Shown here in pieces: positions 47,107 to 56,318 of a stretch of DNA of 64,000 nucleotides; position 1 is the stretch's first letter; the number at the start of each line of letters is the position of its first letter. Position numbers and translations under genes: made by a program. The notes under the pieces are model-generated. The model saw only the letters and a list, made by a program, of their open reading frames with translations, had not been told where the DNA came from and did no database searches. The stretch lies in NCBI RefSeq assembly GCF_032163395.1, contig NZ_CP119968.1:3622001-3686000 (forward strand), in the 5' to 3' direction. The DNA comes from Gloeocapsopsis dulcis (GTDB taxonomy: Bacteria > Cyanobacteriota > Cyanobacteriia > Cyanobacteriales > Chroococcidiopsidaceae).

Positions 47107-47656
47107 CTAAACCAGCTTTGGCATCCTCAGTGTCACTTGCCCAGGCATAGTAATCTGCTAGCAGTTGATGCTGAAGTCTTTGTTTGATCGTCAATAATAC
47201 ACTTTTCAGTAAACCGTTGCCCGCAGTCTCTAAGATTGGCTTGGGTGTTAGCCAAAATGGAGGTGGTAATTCTACTTGAACTTCTAAGTCTGCTTTTCCT
47301 TGTAAACCTGTGTTACTTCCGACTTGGGATGGAGACAAGTATCCTTTGAGTTGGAGCGCAAAACGTTGATTAATATAATCAACTCCCCGAATTTCACAAC
47401 CTTGTGATTGCAGATAAATTGTCCCGTTATGCTCTGCCCACACTTTAATATCTACTGTTGGTTGAATACTCAGTGTCATAAAGGTCAGCGGACGCATAGT
47501 CAAACGGAAGCAATCAGGACTCAAATGCTCAACTCGACTAGGATCAACCAAAGCATTAACAAGACGTTGTGGCTGTCTTAAATAATGTTGAATAGGAATT
47601 GGTTGGTCTGGAACAACAATTTCAACTGCTTGGGAAGCACTAAACCGAGTAGACAT
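47072..47656 (-). CDS. DUF1997 protein
   Basis: The 194-residue soluble protein fits DUF1997, found in cyanobacteria and chloroplasts, with HYLRQPQRLVNALVDPSRVE near residue 24 and FWLTPKPILETAGNGLLKS near 134. Function is unknown. Its C-terminal residues (PQLPQLPLP) are encoded across the overlap with rnhB. Confidence 0.78.
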   Translation of the reverse strand: MSTRFSASQAVEIVVPDQPIPIQHYLRQPQRLVNALVDPSRVEHLSPDCFRLTMRPLTFMTLSIQPTVDIKVWAEHNGTIYLQSQGCEIRGVDYINQRFALQLKGYLSPSQVGSNTGLQGKADLEVQVELPPPFWLTPKPILETAGNGLLKSVLLTIKQRLQHQLLADYYAWASDTEDAKAGLVIPQLPQLPLP

Positions 47657-47894
47657 GGGCGGTTAAAAGAAGCTTTTACATAATTTTACATTCTTTTAAG
47701 CGAGATGCTGATACTCCTCAAGAAGCAACTCATTTTGTTAACAAATTTGTAGATTGCTTTATACTACATTAAAGTTCAGAGACATCTTGAGATATACCTG
47801 GAAAGTAATTCTTCCCCTCGCTCCTCGCTCCTCACCCCTTTCTAGTAAAGATTTTCCCGCGTAAGATCAAAAGTAAGATGTTGGGGCTTGAGGT

Positions 47895-50800
47895 ATGCAA
47901 CGCATTGTTTTGATTGCGGGGTTTGAATCTTTCAATGCTGACTTGTACCGCAAAGCAGCACTTTTGGCAGAAGAACGCTGTCCAAAGTTGGAAATTGAGG
48001 TGTTTAGCGATCGCGACATCAGTACGAAACCTGATATAGTCGCCGCTGTGCTAGCAGATGCTCAAGTATTTTTTGGTAGTCTGCTATTTGATTACGACCA
48101 AGTTTTGTGGCTGCGCGATCGCGTTCAACATATTCCGATTCGCCTCGTTTTCGAGTCAGCACTGGAGTTAATGAGTTTAACTCGCCTTGGTGCGTTTGCG
48201 ATCGGCGACAAGCCTAAGGGAATGCCCAAGCCAGTAAAGTTTATCTTAGATAAATTCAGTCAAGGACGCGAAGAAGATCGCCTCGCTGGATATATTAGCT
48301 TTTTAAAAATTGGACCAAAACTTCTCAAATTCGTCCCAGGGCAAAAAGTTCAAGATCTGCGCAACTGGCTAATTATTTACGGTTACTGGAACGCGGGCGG
48401 TGTAGAAAACGTTGCTGCTTTATTTTGGACACTCGCAGAAAAGTATTTAGATCTCAAAGTCGGTGAAATTCCACCACCCGTAGAAACTCCCAACATAGGA
48501 TTGCTACATCCTGATTATCAAGGCTACTTTGAATCTCCCCGCGAGTATTTGAAATGGTATGTAAATGAGGGGCGAGGGAAAGAGTTTACAAACACAAGTC
48601 AAAATTTGGTTGTGGGGATTTTACTATACCGTAAGCACGTTGTTACACAACAGCCGTATATTCCTCAGTTAATTCGTCGCTTTGAAGATGCAGGGTTGAT
48701 ACCATTACCAATTTTTATCAACGGCGTCGAAGGTCATGTAGCAGTACGCGACTGGATGACTACCGCGTATGAAACTGCACAGCGACAGTCGGGTAACGTC
48801 GAAACTCCTTCGTTATCTAGTGAAGCCGTAGAAGTTGATGCAATTGTCTCCACAATAGGCTTTCCGCTAGTAGGTGGTCCCGCAGGTTCAATGGCAGCAG
48901 GGCGACAGGTGGAAGTGGCGAAGCGAATTTTAAGTGCAAAAAATGTACCGTATATTGTTGCTGCACCGTTACTGATTCAAGATATTCATTCATGGACGCG
49001 CCAAGGTGTGGGGGGATTGCAAAGTGTCGTATTGTATGCATTGCCAGAACTGGATGGAGCAATTGATCCAGTTCCCTTGGGGGGATTGGTTGGCGAGAAG
49101 ATTTATTTAGTTCCTGAACGCGTACAGCGGTTGATTGGTAGGGTGAAAAAATGGATCGCTTTGCGTCAAAAGCCAGTCAATCAGCGCAAGATTGCGATTA
49201 TTTTGTATGGTTTTCCGCCAGGTTATGGCGCGACGGGAACTGCTGCATTATTGAATGTACCGCGATCGCTCCTGAAATTTCTCCAAGCATTAAAAGATCG
49301 TGGCTACACTATTGGAGATTTACCTGAAGATGGCGAAGAGTTAATTTCTCAGGTAAAAGCAGCTGATGAAGATCCATCCCTTGGTAGTGTTACAAGTGCT
49401 CGTATTTTAGAGACATGGCTGGGTTATCTCAAAACATCCTGGATTGAAAAACACTGGACTTTAACAAGTAGTGGCATCAAAACCTATGGTAATGAGTTTC
49501 ATCTCGGTGGCGTAAAACTCGGTAATGTTTGGATTGGCGTACAGCCTCCACTCGGAATTCCTGGCGACCCGATGCGGTTAATGTTTGAGCGGGACTTGAC
49601 ACCGCACCCACAATATGCAGCATTTTATCAATGGTTGCAACATGAATTTCAAGCTGATGCGGTTGTTCATTTTGGGATGCATGGCACTGTAGAATGGTTG
49701 CCTGGTTCGCCGCTGGGAAATACTGGTTATTCGTGGTCAGATATTTTGTTGGGTAACTTACCACATCTATATATATATGCAGCAAATAATCCTTCTGAAT
49801 CAATTTTGGCAAAGCGGCGGGGGTATGGCGTCTTAATTTCGCACAATGTCCCACCTTACGGTCGGGCAGGGTTGTATAAAGAATTAGTGGCGCTGCGTGA
49901 CTTAATTGCGGAGTATCGCGAAGATCCTGAAAAGAATTATGCTTTGAAAGAAGCGATTTGCAAGAAAATTATCGATACGGGTATTGATACCGATTGTCCG
50001 TTTGAAGATGCAAAACGCTTAGGCATTGCCTTTACGCCAGAAAATGCGCGGATGTTTAGTAATGCAGCATTTCATCATTACTTGGTGCAGTTGTATGAAT
50101 ATTTACAAGTATTAGAAAACCGCTTGTTCTCCTCTGGGTTGCATACATTAGGAGAAGCACCAAATGCAGAAGAATTGGCAAGCTATCTTCAAGCTTATTT
50201 TGGCGAAGAATTATCCGAGGAGATAATTAACGCGATCGCAACAGGAGAATATGAGGACAACACCTTACCCCAAGAAGCTTTACAAATTCGCGATCTCTTA
50301 GCGCAAAATAGCGATGAAATCACAAACCTACTAAGGGGACTCAATGGCGAGTACATCCCACCTGCGCCTGGTGGTGACTTATTACGCGATGGTGTTGGTG
50401 TTTTACCAACAGGAAGAAATATTCATGCGTTAGATCCTTACCGAATGCCATCACCGGCAGCTTATGAACGCGGAAAAGAAATTGCACAAAAGATTATTAC
50501 CCAACACCTGCAAGAACACAAGTCTTATCCCGAAACTGTCGCTGTCATGTTGTGGGGATTAGATGCAATCAAGACTCGTGGTGAATCTTTGGGAATTCTC
50601 TTAGAACTTGTGGGTGCAGAACCTGTCAAGGAAGGAACAGGAAGAATTGTCCGCTACGAGTTGAAACCTTTATCAGATGTAGGACATCCTCGAATTGATG
50701 TGTTAGGAAACCTTTCCGGTATTTTCCGCGATAGCTTTGTCAATATTATTGAGTTACTCGACGATTTATTTCAACGTGCCGCGACTGTAGAAGAACCGGA

Positions 50801-51584
50801 ACACCAAAACTTTATTCGCAAGCATTATTTAGCACTGCGATCGCAGGGAGTTGAGAATCCATCTGCACGGTTATTTTCTAATCCTGCTGGCGATTTTGGT
50901 TCAATGGTGAATGAAAGAGTTGTTGATGGTAATTGGGAATCGGGTGACGAGTTGGGAAATACTTGGCGCGATCGCAATGTGTTTAGTTATGGCAGACAAG
51001 ATAAAGGTCAAGCGCGACCGGAGGTGTTGACACAATTATTGCAGACGAGCGATCGCATTGTGCAAGAAATCGACTCTGTAGAATACGGACTTACTGATAT
51101 TCAAGAATACTACGCCAACACGGGTGGTTTAAAAAAGGCAGCAGAAAAGCAACGCGGGAAGAAAGTTAATGCAAGTTTTGTCGAAAGCTTCTCGAAAGAT
51201 ACGACTCCGCGAAATTTAGATGACTTATTACGGATGGAGTACCGCACCAAATTACTCAATCCCAAGTGGGCAGATGCAATGGCGAATCAAGGTTCAGGTG
51301 GTGCGTTTGAAATTTCCCAACGCATGACAGCTTTAATCGGTTGGGGTGGTACTGCTGATTTTAGCGATTCTTGGGTTTATGACCAAGCTGCTGATACCTA
51401 TGCATTAGATTCAGATATGGCGGAGAAATTACGCAAGGCAAATCCTGAAGCTTTTCGTAATATTGTTGGCAGAATGTTAGAGGCACACGGAAGAGGTTTT
51501 TGGCAAGCAGACAAGGAGAAATTAGAGAAGTTGCGAGAGTTGTATGAGTTAGCAGATGAAGAGTTAGAAGGCGTGACAGTTTAG
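47895..51584 (+). CDS. chlH: Magnesium chelatase H subunit family protein, short paralogue
   Basis: The H subunit binds protoporphyrin IX and receives Mg(2+) for chlorophyll synthesis. This 1229-residue protein has the DUF3479-type N-terminus (about 1-160) and a CobN/BchH catalytic body with HFGMHGTVEWLPGS near residue 593 and GRNIHALDPYRMPSP near 838. It is about 100 residues shorter than the usual cyanobacterial ChlH (about 1330), and its start MQRIVLIAGFESFN differs from it. It may be a second ChlH or a chelatase with another metal, so the symbol marks the family, not proven activity. Confidence 0.75.
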   Translation: MQRIVLIAGFESFNADLYRKAALLAEERCPKLEIEVFSDRDISTKPDIVAAVLADAQVFFGSLLFDYDQVLWLRDRVQHIPIRLVFESALELMSLTRLGAFAIGDKPKGMPKPVKFILDKFSQGREEDRLAGYISFLKIGPKLLKFVPGQKVQDLRNWLIIYGYWNAGGVENVAALFWTLAEKYLDLKVGEIPPPVETPNIGLLHPDYQGYFESPREYLKWYVNEGRGKEFTNTSQNLVVGILLYRKHVVTQQPYIPQLIRRFEDAGLIPLPIFINGVEGHVAVRDWMTTAYETAQRQSGNVETPSLSSEAVEVDAIVSTIGFPLVGGPAGSMAAGRQVEVAKRILSAKNVPYIVAAPLLIQDIHSWTRQGVGGLQSVVLYALPELDGAIDPVPLGGLVGEKIYLVPERVQRLIGRVKKWIALRQKPVNQRKIAIILYGFPPGYGATGTAALLNVPRSLLKFLQALKDRGYTIGDLPEDGEELISQVKAADEDPSLGSVTSARILETWLGYLKTSWIEKHWTLTSSGIKTYGNEFHLGGVKLGNVWIGVQPPLGIPGDPMRLMFERDLTPHPQYAAFYQWLQHEFQADAVVHFGMHGTVEWLPGSPLGNTGYSWSDILLGNLPHLYIYAANNPSESILAKRRGYGVLISHNVPPYGRAGLYKELVALRDLIAEYREDPEKNYALKEAICKKIIDTGIDTDCPFEDAKRLGIAFTPENARMFSNAAFHHYLVQLYEYLQVLENRLFSSGLHTLGEAPNAEELASYLQAYFGEELSEEIINAIATGEYEDNTLPQEALQIRDLLAQNSDEITNLLRGLNGEYIPPAPGGDLLRDGVGVLPTGRNIHALDPYRMPSPAAYERGKEIAQKIITQHLQEHKSYPETVAVMLWGLDAIKTRGESLGILLELVGAEPVKEGTGRIVRYELKPLSDVGHPRIDVLGNLSGIFRDSFVNIIELLDDLFQRAATVEEPEHQNFIRKHYLALRSQGVENPSARLFSNPAGDFGSMVNERVVDGNWESGDELGNTWRDRNVFSYGRQDKGQARPEVLTQLLQTSDRIVQEIDSVEYGLTDIQEYYANTGGLKKAAEKQRGKKVNASFVESFSKDTTPRNLDDLLRMEYRTKLLNPKWADAMANQGSGGAFEISQRMTALIGWGGTADFSDSWVYDQAADTYALDSDMAEKLRKANPEAFRNIVGRMLEAHGRGFWQADKEKLEKLRELYELADEELEGVTV

Positions 51585-51593
51585 ATAACAAAA

Positions 51594-51619
51594 GTGCGTT
51601 AATACATAAATTAACGCAC
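51594..51619. terminator. Hairpin between convergent genes
   Basis: The perfect 10-bp stem GTGCGTTAAT / ATTAACGCAC around a 6-base loop lies 10 bases after the chlH stop. The T tract is weak on both strands, so it may be a bidirectional but inefficient terminator. Confidence 0.55.
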
Positions 51620-51650
51620 CATACATACTATTTAAAATAACACTTAATCC

Positions 51651-52781
51651 TTAGTTTCTACATTCCTCAATATCAGAGTGGTCTTCTAAGTAATTGAGTA
51701 AGTTTAAAAAATCTGCTCTTGGTAGACATCTACCTCCTACAGAGTTAAAGGCTAATTCTGGTCTACCACCATCATAAATATGATATCCCCAATAAAACAA
51801 TTGCTTGCTATTACGGATCACAACTTCGTCTGGATCAATAAATTCAAACTTCTCATCATCTTCAGATATTTCAGCAAAATATCGCTGATACTGATCTTTC
51901 AATACTTGGCTTCGTCTTGTTTCGTCTGCTTGATAATTATTAATTAAAACAAAAATATATGCATCTTGATTAACTCTACGAATTGCCTTTACAGTCCTTT
52001 TAATTACATCACCATTTTTATTCAAGCCAAGAGGATTAAGTGTAGTGGGAATGAGACAGTAAGTAAATTTCTTGAGGAGTTCCTCATCGTTCTCTTCAAA
52101 GACTGGCGAACAGTCACAAACAACCATTTTTACATCATTAGGTGGTCTACCATTCTCTAACTTATCACTGTCGTAGACACTAACGGTATTACCAGGTCTT
52201 CGATTAGTACCAGGTAGCATTAATCCTTTGCCGAGTAAAGTTGTTAAATTCTTTTGTGGATCGAGATCGATCAATGCAACATCGTAACCAGAAAGTGCCA
52301 TTGCACCAGCAATATGTGCGCTAACTGTTGTTTTACCTACTCCGCCTTTGCAAGTGAATACACCAAGATAAGTAGGTTCTTGAGATGCAGGTGGTGACGG
52401 TGGTGCAAATTCATCACCAATAATCTTTAATCTACCATTTTGAATTTCTCCTAGTCTAACTCTATTACTCTGGGTTTGCTCAAAGTAAGCCATTGCTTGA
52501 CGCGAGTATCCACTAGCAGAGACAAACAATCCTCCGGCAAATTGGGCAGCAATTGGTAAATCTAAGAAATCAAAAAATCTTTCTAATTGTGAAACGTTAA
52601 CTGGAACCCTATAATTTTTAACCTGAACTGCAATAGGTATACCATTTTTAACTGCCGCAATATCATAGCCTCTTGTGTTGGCTGGAGGCATTTTGACTTG
52701 CCAGCCGTCTCGTTCTAAAAGTAATGCAACAACTTTTTCAAAATCACTCGCATTTTCAAAGGAATTCGTGGCTGAATTCAT
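51651..52781 (-). CDS. Mrr-type nuclease domain fused to ParA-type ATPase
   Basis: Residues 10 to about 122 form a PD-(D/E)xK domain of the Mrr restriction type: FEKVVALLLERDGW, then Asp40 in TRGYD and Gln53-Lys55 in AVQVKNY. A Pro/Ser linker (126-135) follows. Residues 138 to about 376 form a ParA/MinD-type ATPase with deviant Walker A KGGVGKTT at 145-152 and VALIDLDPQKN near 170. No ParB-like partner or methyltransferase is adjacent. The nuclease could act in DNA defence, with the ATPase locating it on DNA. That role is inference. Confidence 0.8.
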   Translation of the reverse strand: MNSATNSFENASDFEKVVALLLERDGWQVKMPPANTRGYDIAAVKNGIPIAVQVKNYRVPVNVSQLERFFDFLDLPIAAQFAGGLFVSASGYSRQAMAYFEQTQSNRVRLGEIQNGRLKIIGDEFAPPSPPASQEPTYLGVFTCKGGVGKTTVSAHIAGAMALSGYDVALIDLDPQKNLTTLLGKGLMLPGTNRRPGNTVSVYDSDKLENGRPPNDVKMVVCDCSPVFEENDEELLKKFTYCLIPTTLNPLGLNKNGDVIKRTVKAIRRVNQDAYIFVLINNYQADETRRSQVLKDQYQRYFAEISEDDEKFEFIDPDEVVIRNSKQLFYWGYHIYDGGRPELAFNSVGGRCLPRADFLNLLNYLEDHSDIEECRN

Positions 52782-53128
52782 ATATCTCTCCTAACACGTC
52801 TATCTCTAGAATTCCCCAGAATTTTTGCTGAGTAACATATTGCAGATAAGGAGTGATGGTTGGGTCAAGATGATGCCAATGGTTCTTTATCAGAAGCTTA
52901 GAGACTAAAAAGCCAACCGATAGCTAACTGGTGGCTGGTCGATGCTATCTACTCGCCAAAAAACTTGAATCTGCATTACTCCATCCTCAGCGATCGCCCC
53001 TTCAGGTCGAGGGCAAATTGGCTAGCTTTTTGAGCTTTAGCAAGGATCGAAAGGATTTGCATAATTGTTGCTAACTAGTTCTCAAATTGAGATAATAGAA
53101 ATATGGATAACTTTTATTCCTATATTAA
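52782..53128. other. Intergenic region with two micro-ORFs on the minus strand
   Basis: This region holds the promoter of the Mrr-ParA gene and of higBA. On the minus strand, frames at 53062-52976 (28 residues, MQILSILAKAQKASQFALDL) and 52976-52905 (23 residues, MQIQVFWRVDSIDQPPVSYR) overlap as TAATG. Their amino-acid make-up is protein-like. They may be relics of larger genes. Confidence 0.35.
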
Positions 53129-53416
53129 ATGCATGTTATCAGCCGAAAGAAATTGCTTGAATTTTCAATGGTTCATCCAGATGCAGAAAAACCATTAGAC
53201 GTTTGGTACAGAGGAAGTAAATCGGCGAAATGGAATAATTTTGCTGATGTAAAGCTTATATACTCCTCCGCTGATATTGTAGGGAAATGCACGGTTTTTA
53301 ATATTAAAGAGAATGACTATCGCTTAATTGCAGAAATCAACTATCGTAATCAAACTATTTTTGTTAGATACGTGCTAACTCATTCTGAATACGACAAAGG
53401 AAAGTGGAAGTTATGA
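53129..53416 (+). CDS. higB: HigB-type mRNA interferase toxin
   Basis: The 95-residue RelE/HigB-like toxin has the pattern MHVISRKKLLEFSMVHPDAE, a basic WYRGSKSAKWNNFADVK segment and FVRYVLTHSEYDKGKW at the end. It probably cleaves mRNA at the ribosome. The order toxin then antitoxin is typical of higBA. Its TGA overlaps the ATG of higA (ATGA, 53413-53416). Confidence 0.9.
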   Translation: MHVISRKKLLEFSMVHPDAEKPLDVWYRGSKSAKWNNFADVKLIYSSADIVGKCTVFNIKENDYRLIAEINYRNQTIFVRYVLTHSEYDKGKWKL

Positions 53417-53820
53417 AAACACTAAACAAACAAGCCTATGCCAATCTTCTAGCTGATTTTTTGCCACAAGCAATTGAAACTGAAGAAGAAAACGAACGCT
53501 ATTTGGCTGAAGTAGAAAAATTAATGGCGTTAGGTGAAAATATTAATCCAGAGCAAGAACAGTTGTTGAAGTTATTGGTAGTTTTAATTGAGCAATTTGA
53601 GGACGAACACTATCATCTCAAAACAGCTAACCCTCATGAAGTGCTAAACGAATTAATGTTGGCGCGTGGTTTAAGGCAGAAAGATTTGGTAGAGATTTTT
53701 GGCTCCAAAGGAATTACCTCAGAGGTTGTTAATGGCAAACGGAGTATTAGTAAAGCGATGGCTTTGCGTCTAGGGGAGTTTTTTCATGTGACTCCTGCTT
53801 TGTTCCTTGAAGTTCACTGA
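53413..53820 (+). CDS. higA: HigA-type antitoxin
   Basis: The 135-residue antitoxin has an acidic N-terminal half (EETEEENERYLAEVEKL-like) and a C-terminal HTH_XRE domain (about 85-130, LARGLRQKDLVEIFGSKGIT) that would bind the promoter. The ATG at 53413 is coupled to the higB stop, so it is preferred to the GTG at 53404. It neutralises HigB and represses the operon, as known for the family. Confidence 0.9.
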   Translation: MKTLNKQAYANLLADFLPQAIETEEENERYLAEVEKLMALGENINPEQEQLLKLLVVLIEQFEDEHYHLKTANPHEVLNELMLARGLRQKDLVEIFGSKGITSEVVNGKRSISKAMALRLGEFFHVTPALFLEVH

Positions 53821-53857
53821 AGGCTGTCGGTTCACCAAATCTACGCGCCCAGTGCTC

Positions 53858-54880
53858 TCATGCGATCGCAACTTTAATCACTTTACGCGCTTTCATATCC
53901 TGAAAGACTTGTTCCAAATCTTGCAACGATCGCTGTTCGCTAATCAGCAACTCAAAGGGAATCACTCGACTTGCAAGTAACGACAATGCAGCACGAACGT
54001 ACTTCGGAGTATTGTGAAAGACACCTTTAAGTGTCAGTTCACTGTAATGCAATTGTTCAGTATTAACTGTAATTGTTGTATCTCGCGGACAACCACCAAA
54101 CAAATTTACAGTTCCACCAGGGCGCGCACACGCGATCGCACTTTCCCAAACTGTGGGTACTCCCGTTGCTTCAATCACTACATCTGCACCCCATCCTGCG
54201 GTATATTCTTTAACGACAGATGGCGTATCCTCAACTTTTCTATAGTTAAAAGTCTTCGCCGCACCTAACTTTTGCCCAATTTGTAACCGCTGCTGATTTC
54301 CCCCAAACAACAGAACACAGTTTCCTTGTTGGGCTAACACCGCGACAAACATTAGCCCAATTGCCCCATCCCCTAAGACAACCACAGTATCATGCTGTCT
54401 CACATCAGAACGCGCAATTCCATGCAACACGCAAGCTAGAGGTTCAGTCATTGCGGCTAACTCATGGCTCAATTCAGCAGGAATACGCAACATATTGTGC
54501 TGCACAATCGCCGCTGGAATTTTGAGATACTCTGCAAATGTCCCATTATTCCATGTGAGATTTGGGCAAAGCGAGTACTCTTCACGTTGACAAAAAAAAC
54601 ATTTCATGCAGGGGGCTGAATTATTCGCGACGACGCGATCGCCTACTTGCCAATTTTCTGTGCCTTCCCCCACAGCCACAATCCGCCCTGACGCTTCATG
54701 CCCAAACAAGGTTGGCAGATGGAGCATCTTCGCATGATTTCCGCGACGCCAAACTTTTAAATCTGTACCGCAAGTGGTCGCTGCTGCTACCTGAATAACG
54801 ACTTCACCTGCTGCTGGTGTGGGTTCAGCAACTTGTTCTAGACGTAAATCTTCTTGACCATAGAGTAATGCTGCAAGCAT
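53858..54880 (-). CDS. Zinc-dependent alcohol dehydrogenase family protein
   Basis: The 340-residue MDR enzyme shows catalytic-zinc residues (TTCGTD near residue 37, GHEASG near 60), a structural zinc loop (CMKCFFCQREEYSLC near 94) and a Rossmann motif (LGDGAIGLMF near 171). It oxidises an alcohol or polyol with NAD(P); the substrate is not deducible, though a sorbitol or threonine dehydrogenase-like role is possible. Confidence 0.85.
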   Translation of the reverse strand: MLAALLYGQEDLRLEQVAEPTPAAGEVVIQVAAATTCGTDLKVWRRGNHAKMLHLPTLFGHEASGRIVAVGEGTENWQVGDRVVANNSAPCMKCFFCQREEYSLCPNLTWNNGTFAEYLKIPAAIVQHNMLRIPAELSHELAAMTEPLACVLHGIARSDVRQHDTVVVLGDGAIGLMFVAVLAQQGNCVLLFGGNQQRLQIGQKLGAAKTFNYRKVEDTPSVVKEYTAGWGADVVIEATGVPTVWESAIACARPGGTVNLFGGCPRDTTITVNTEQLHYSELTLKGVFHNTPKYVRAALSLLASRVIPFELLISEQRSLQDLEQVFQDMKARKVIKVAIA

Positions 54881-54926
54881 TAACTATTTATATCTGTTCC
54901 ACCTAATTCTACCAGGCAAAGACTCA

Positions 54927-55127
54927 CTACGCCTCAATTTTAGATTTGACAACTTGTTTAGGCTGCGATCGCTGTACTACAACTTCTGGCACTGGTAACT
55001 TACTCACAGCCAATATGGGCACTTCTTGCCAGCACGATGTACAAAACCAGTACATTCCTCCCTGACGGGCGTGGCGCAGCAGAGGATTACCGCAGCAAGG
55101 ACAATTATTACTCGTATTCGTATTCAT
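54927..55127 (-). CDS. Small zinc-ribbon hypothetical protein
   Basis: The 66-residue protein carries a CPCC...CTSC pair near residues 9-12 and 29-32, which is a likely zinc ribbon, and a basic C-terminus. It lies upstream of the alcohol dehydrogenase on the same strand, 46 bases away. Function is unknown. Confidence 0.6.
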   Translation of the reverse strand: MNTNTSNNCPCCGNPLLRHARQGGMYWFCTSCWQEVPILAVSKLPVPEVVVQRSQPKQVVKSKIEA

Positions 55128-55433
55128 AGCACTATCTATCCCTGTGTTTAAGGCTGTTGATTAATTTTGTGTCGCCATAGTTGGCTTTTGTCTTCCAGAT
55201 AGCTAGTCTTTCTAGCAAGCCTATCAAAAAATAAATTGTTTTTTTTTAATTGTGGAGTTAAAGATTTCCAATGTGTTGCTTGCTGTTTTTTCATACCTCT
55301 CCTCTGCCAAAATAGCAGAGTAAACGGTTTTGCTAACTAAGATTGATTAAATTTACCTAAAGTAACTAACTAATCTGTTAATGTTTTTCTCTTTAGTTTA
55401 TAAGTTCAGAGTTTAAGCAGAAACGGAATTAGT

Positions 55434-55562
55434 ATGAGTATCTTTGCGGTACGTTTCCACAATAAGGCTGATTCTGGAATCTTCCCATCTATCCTAAGAA
55501 TTATTCTTAGGATAGTGTCTATTACTGCGATCCCCATCTCGATCAGCATTGTTTCATGTTGA
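55434..55562 (+). CDS. Possible small membrane peptide (42 residues)
   Basis: The frame MSIFAVRFHNKADSGIFPSI then a run of Ile/Leu/Val to the TGA at 55560 would make one membrane helix. No strong ribosome site is seen (CGGA upstream is weak). The palindrome at 55489 lies inside the frame and encodes the repeated LRII-LRIV. It could be chance. Confidence 0.2.
   Translation: MSIFAVRFHNKADSGIFPSILRIILRIVSITAIPISISIVSC
55489..55515. repeat. Perfect 27-nt palindrome
   Basis: Arms CTATCCTAAGAAT and ATTCTTAGGATAG are exact reverse complements around a single T. There is no T tract afterwards, so a protein-binding site or RNA hairpin is more likely than a terminator. Confidence 0.85.
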
Positions 55563-56318
55563 TTTTGTCTACTTAAAAAAACAATAGAAATAGCTTTTTG
55601 AACTTCTTAATACGTAACAAAAAATATTCTATAACCAAGATTATTATTTATTTGGCAATTGCTAAATATTCATTTAATATTTTTTTGTTGAATTACCAAG
55701 ATCATGAATTACCCTACAAAAATATTTCAAATGAAAGGCATTTTTTAAATATACCTTGAAGAAAACTTTAGCTTAGAAAAGTATGTGTAGTACTTAAATT
55801 AAGACTTATCTAATGTATTTGAAACAAATCCAAAGCTAAATACCTATTTTCTCCACTTTAATGAGTGTTATCTCCTGCAAGCTTTGGCTAACGGCTGTTA
55901 GAAGACAAACATCACTAATGCTTGCTTCTCTTCTCGTACACCTCATTAGTAGAATTCTGTGAATTTAATAAGTAAAATTACATTTTTTATTATTTGTTTA
56001 CATTGAATTATTACTGCTTTACATACTCAATTTGACTTGCTCTTTAAATAGCCCTGGAAAAACTATTAATCTTGACTGAAGATTTATCTTTACAAATTCT
56101 TTTTAAATCTGCCGTTAATGATGATAGCTAAGTAAAGGTACTTGACTGTCTACAAAATTCTGCAGCAGTACTCACACTATTTTCTGATGAACCAAATTTC
56201 GCAAAACTTTACGATGTTGCTAGTTAGTTGCTGAAGAGGGTGGGGTAATGATACTACTACCCTAACTAGTACTCAACTTAGACATGCCTTGTAGCTTTAA
56301 CTTCACAATGGTATCTTT

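Larger units (their letters stand above)
55128..56318. other. 1.2-kb AT-rich gap with palindrome and possible small ORF
   Basis: No ordinary gene is visible. A perfect 27-nt palindrome is at 55489-55515. A 42-codon frame (55434-55562) with a hydrophobic tail overlaps it. The rest (55600-56280) is AT-rich with long A or T runs; it should include the promoter of the gene at 56319. Confidence 0.5.

Noticed and set aside
53404-53412. Upstream GTG start for higA
   Set aside because: The ATG at 53413 overlaps the higB stop and matches family starts, so it is preferred.
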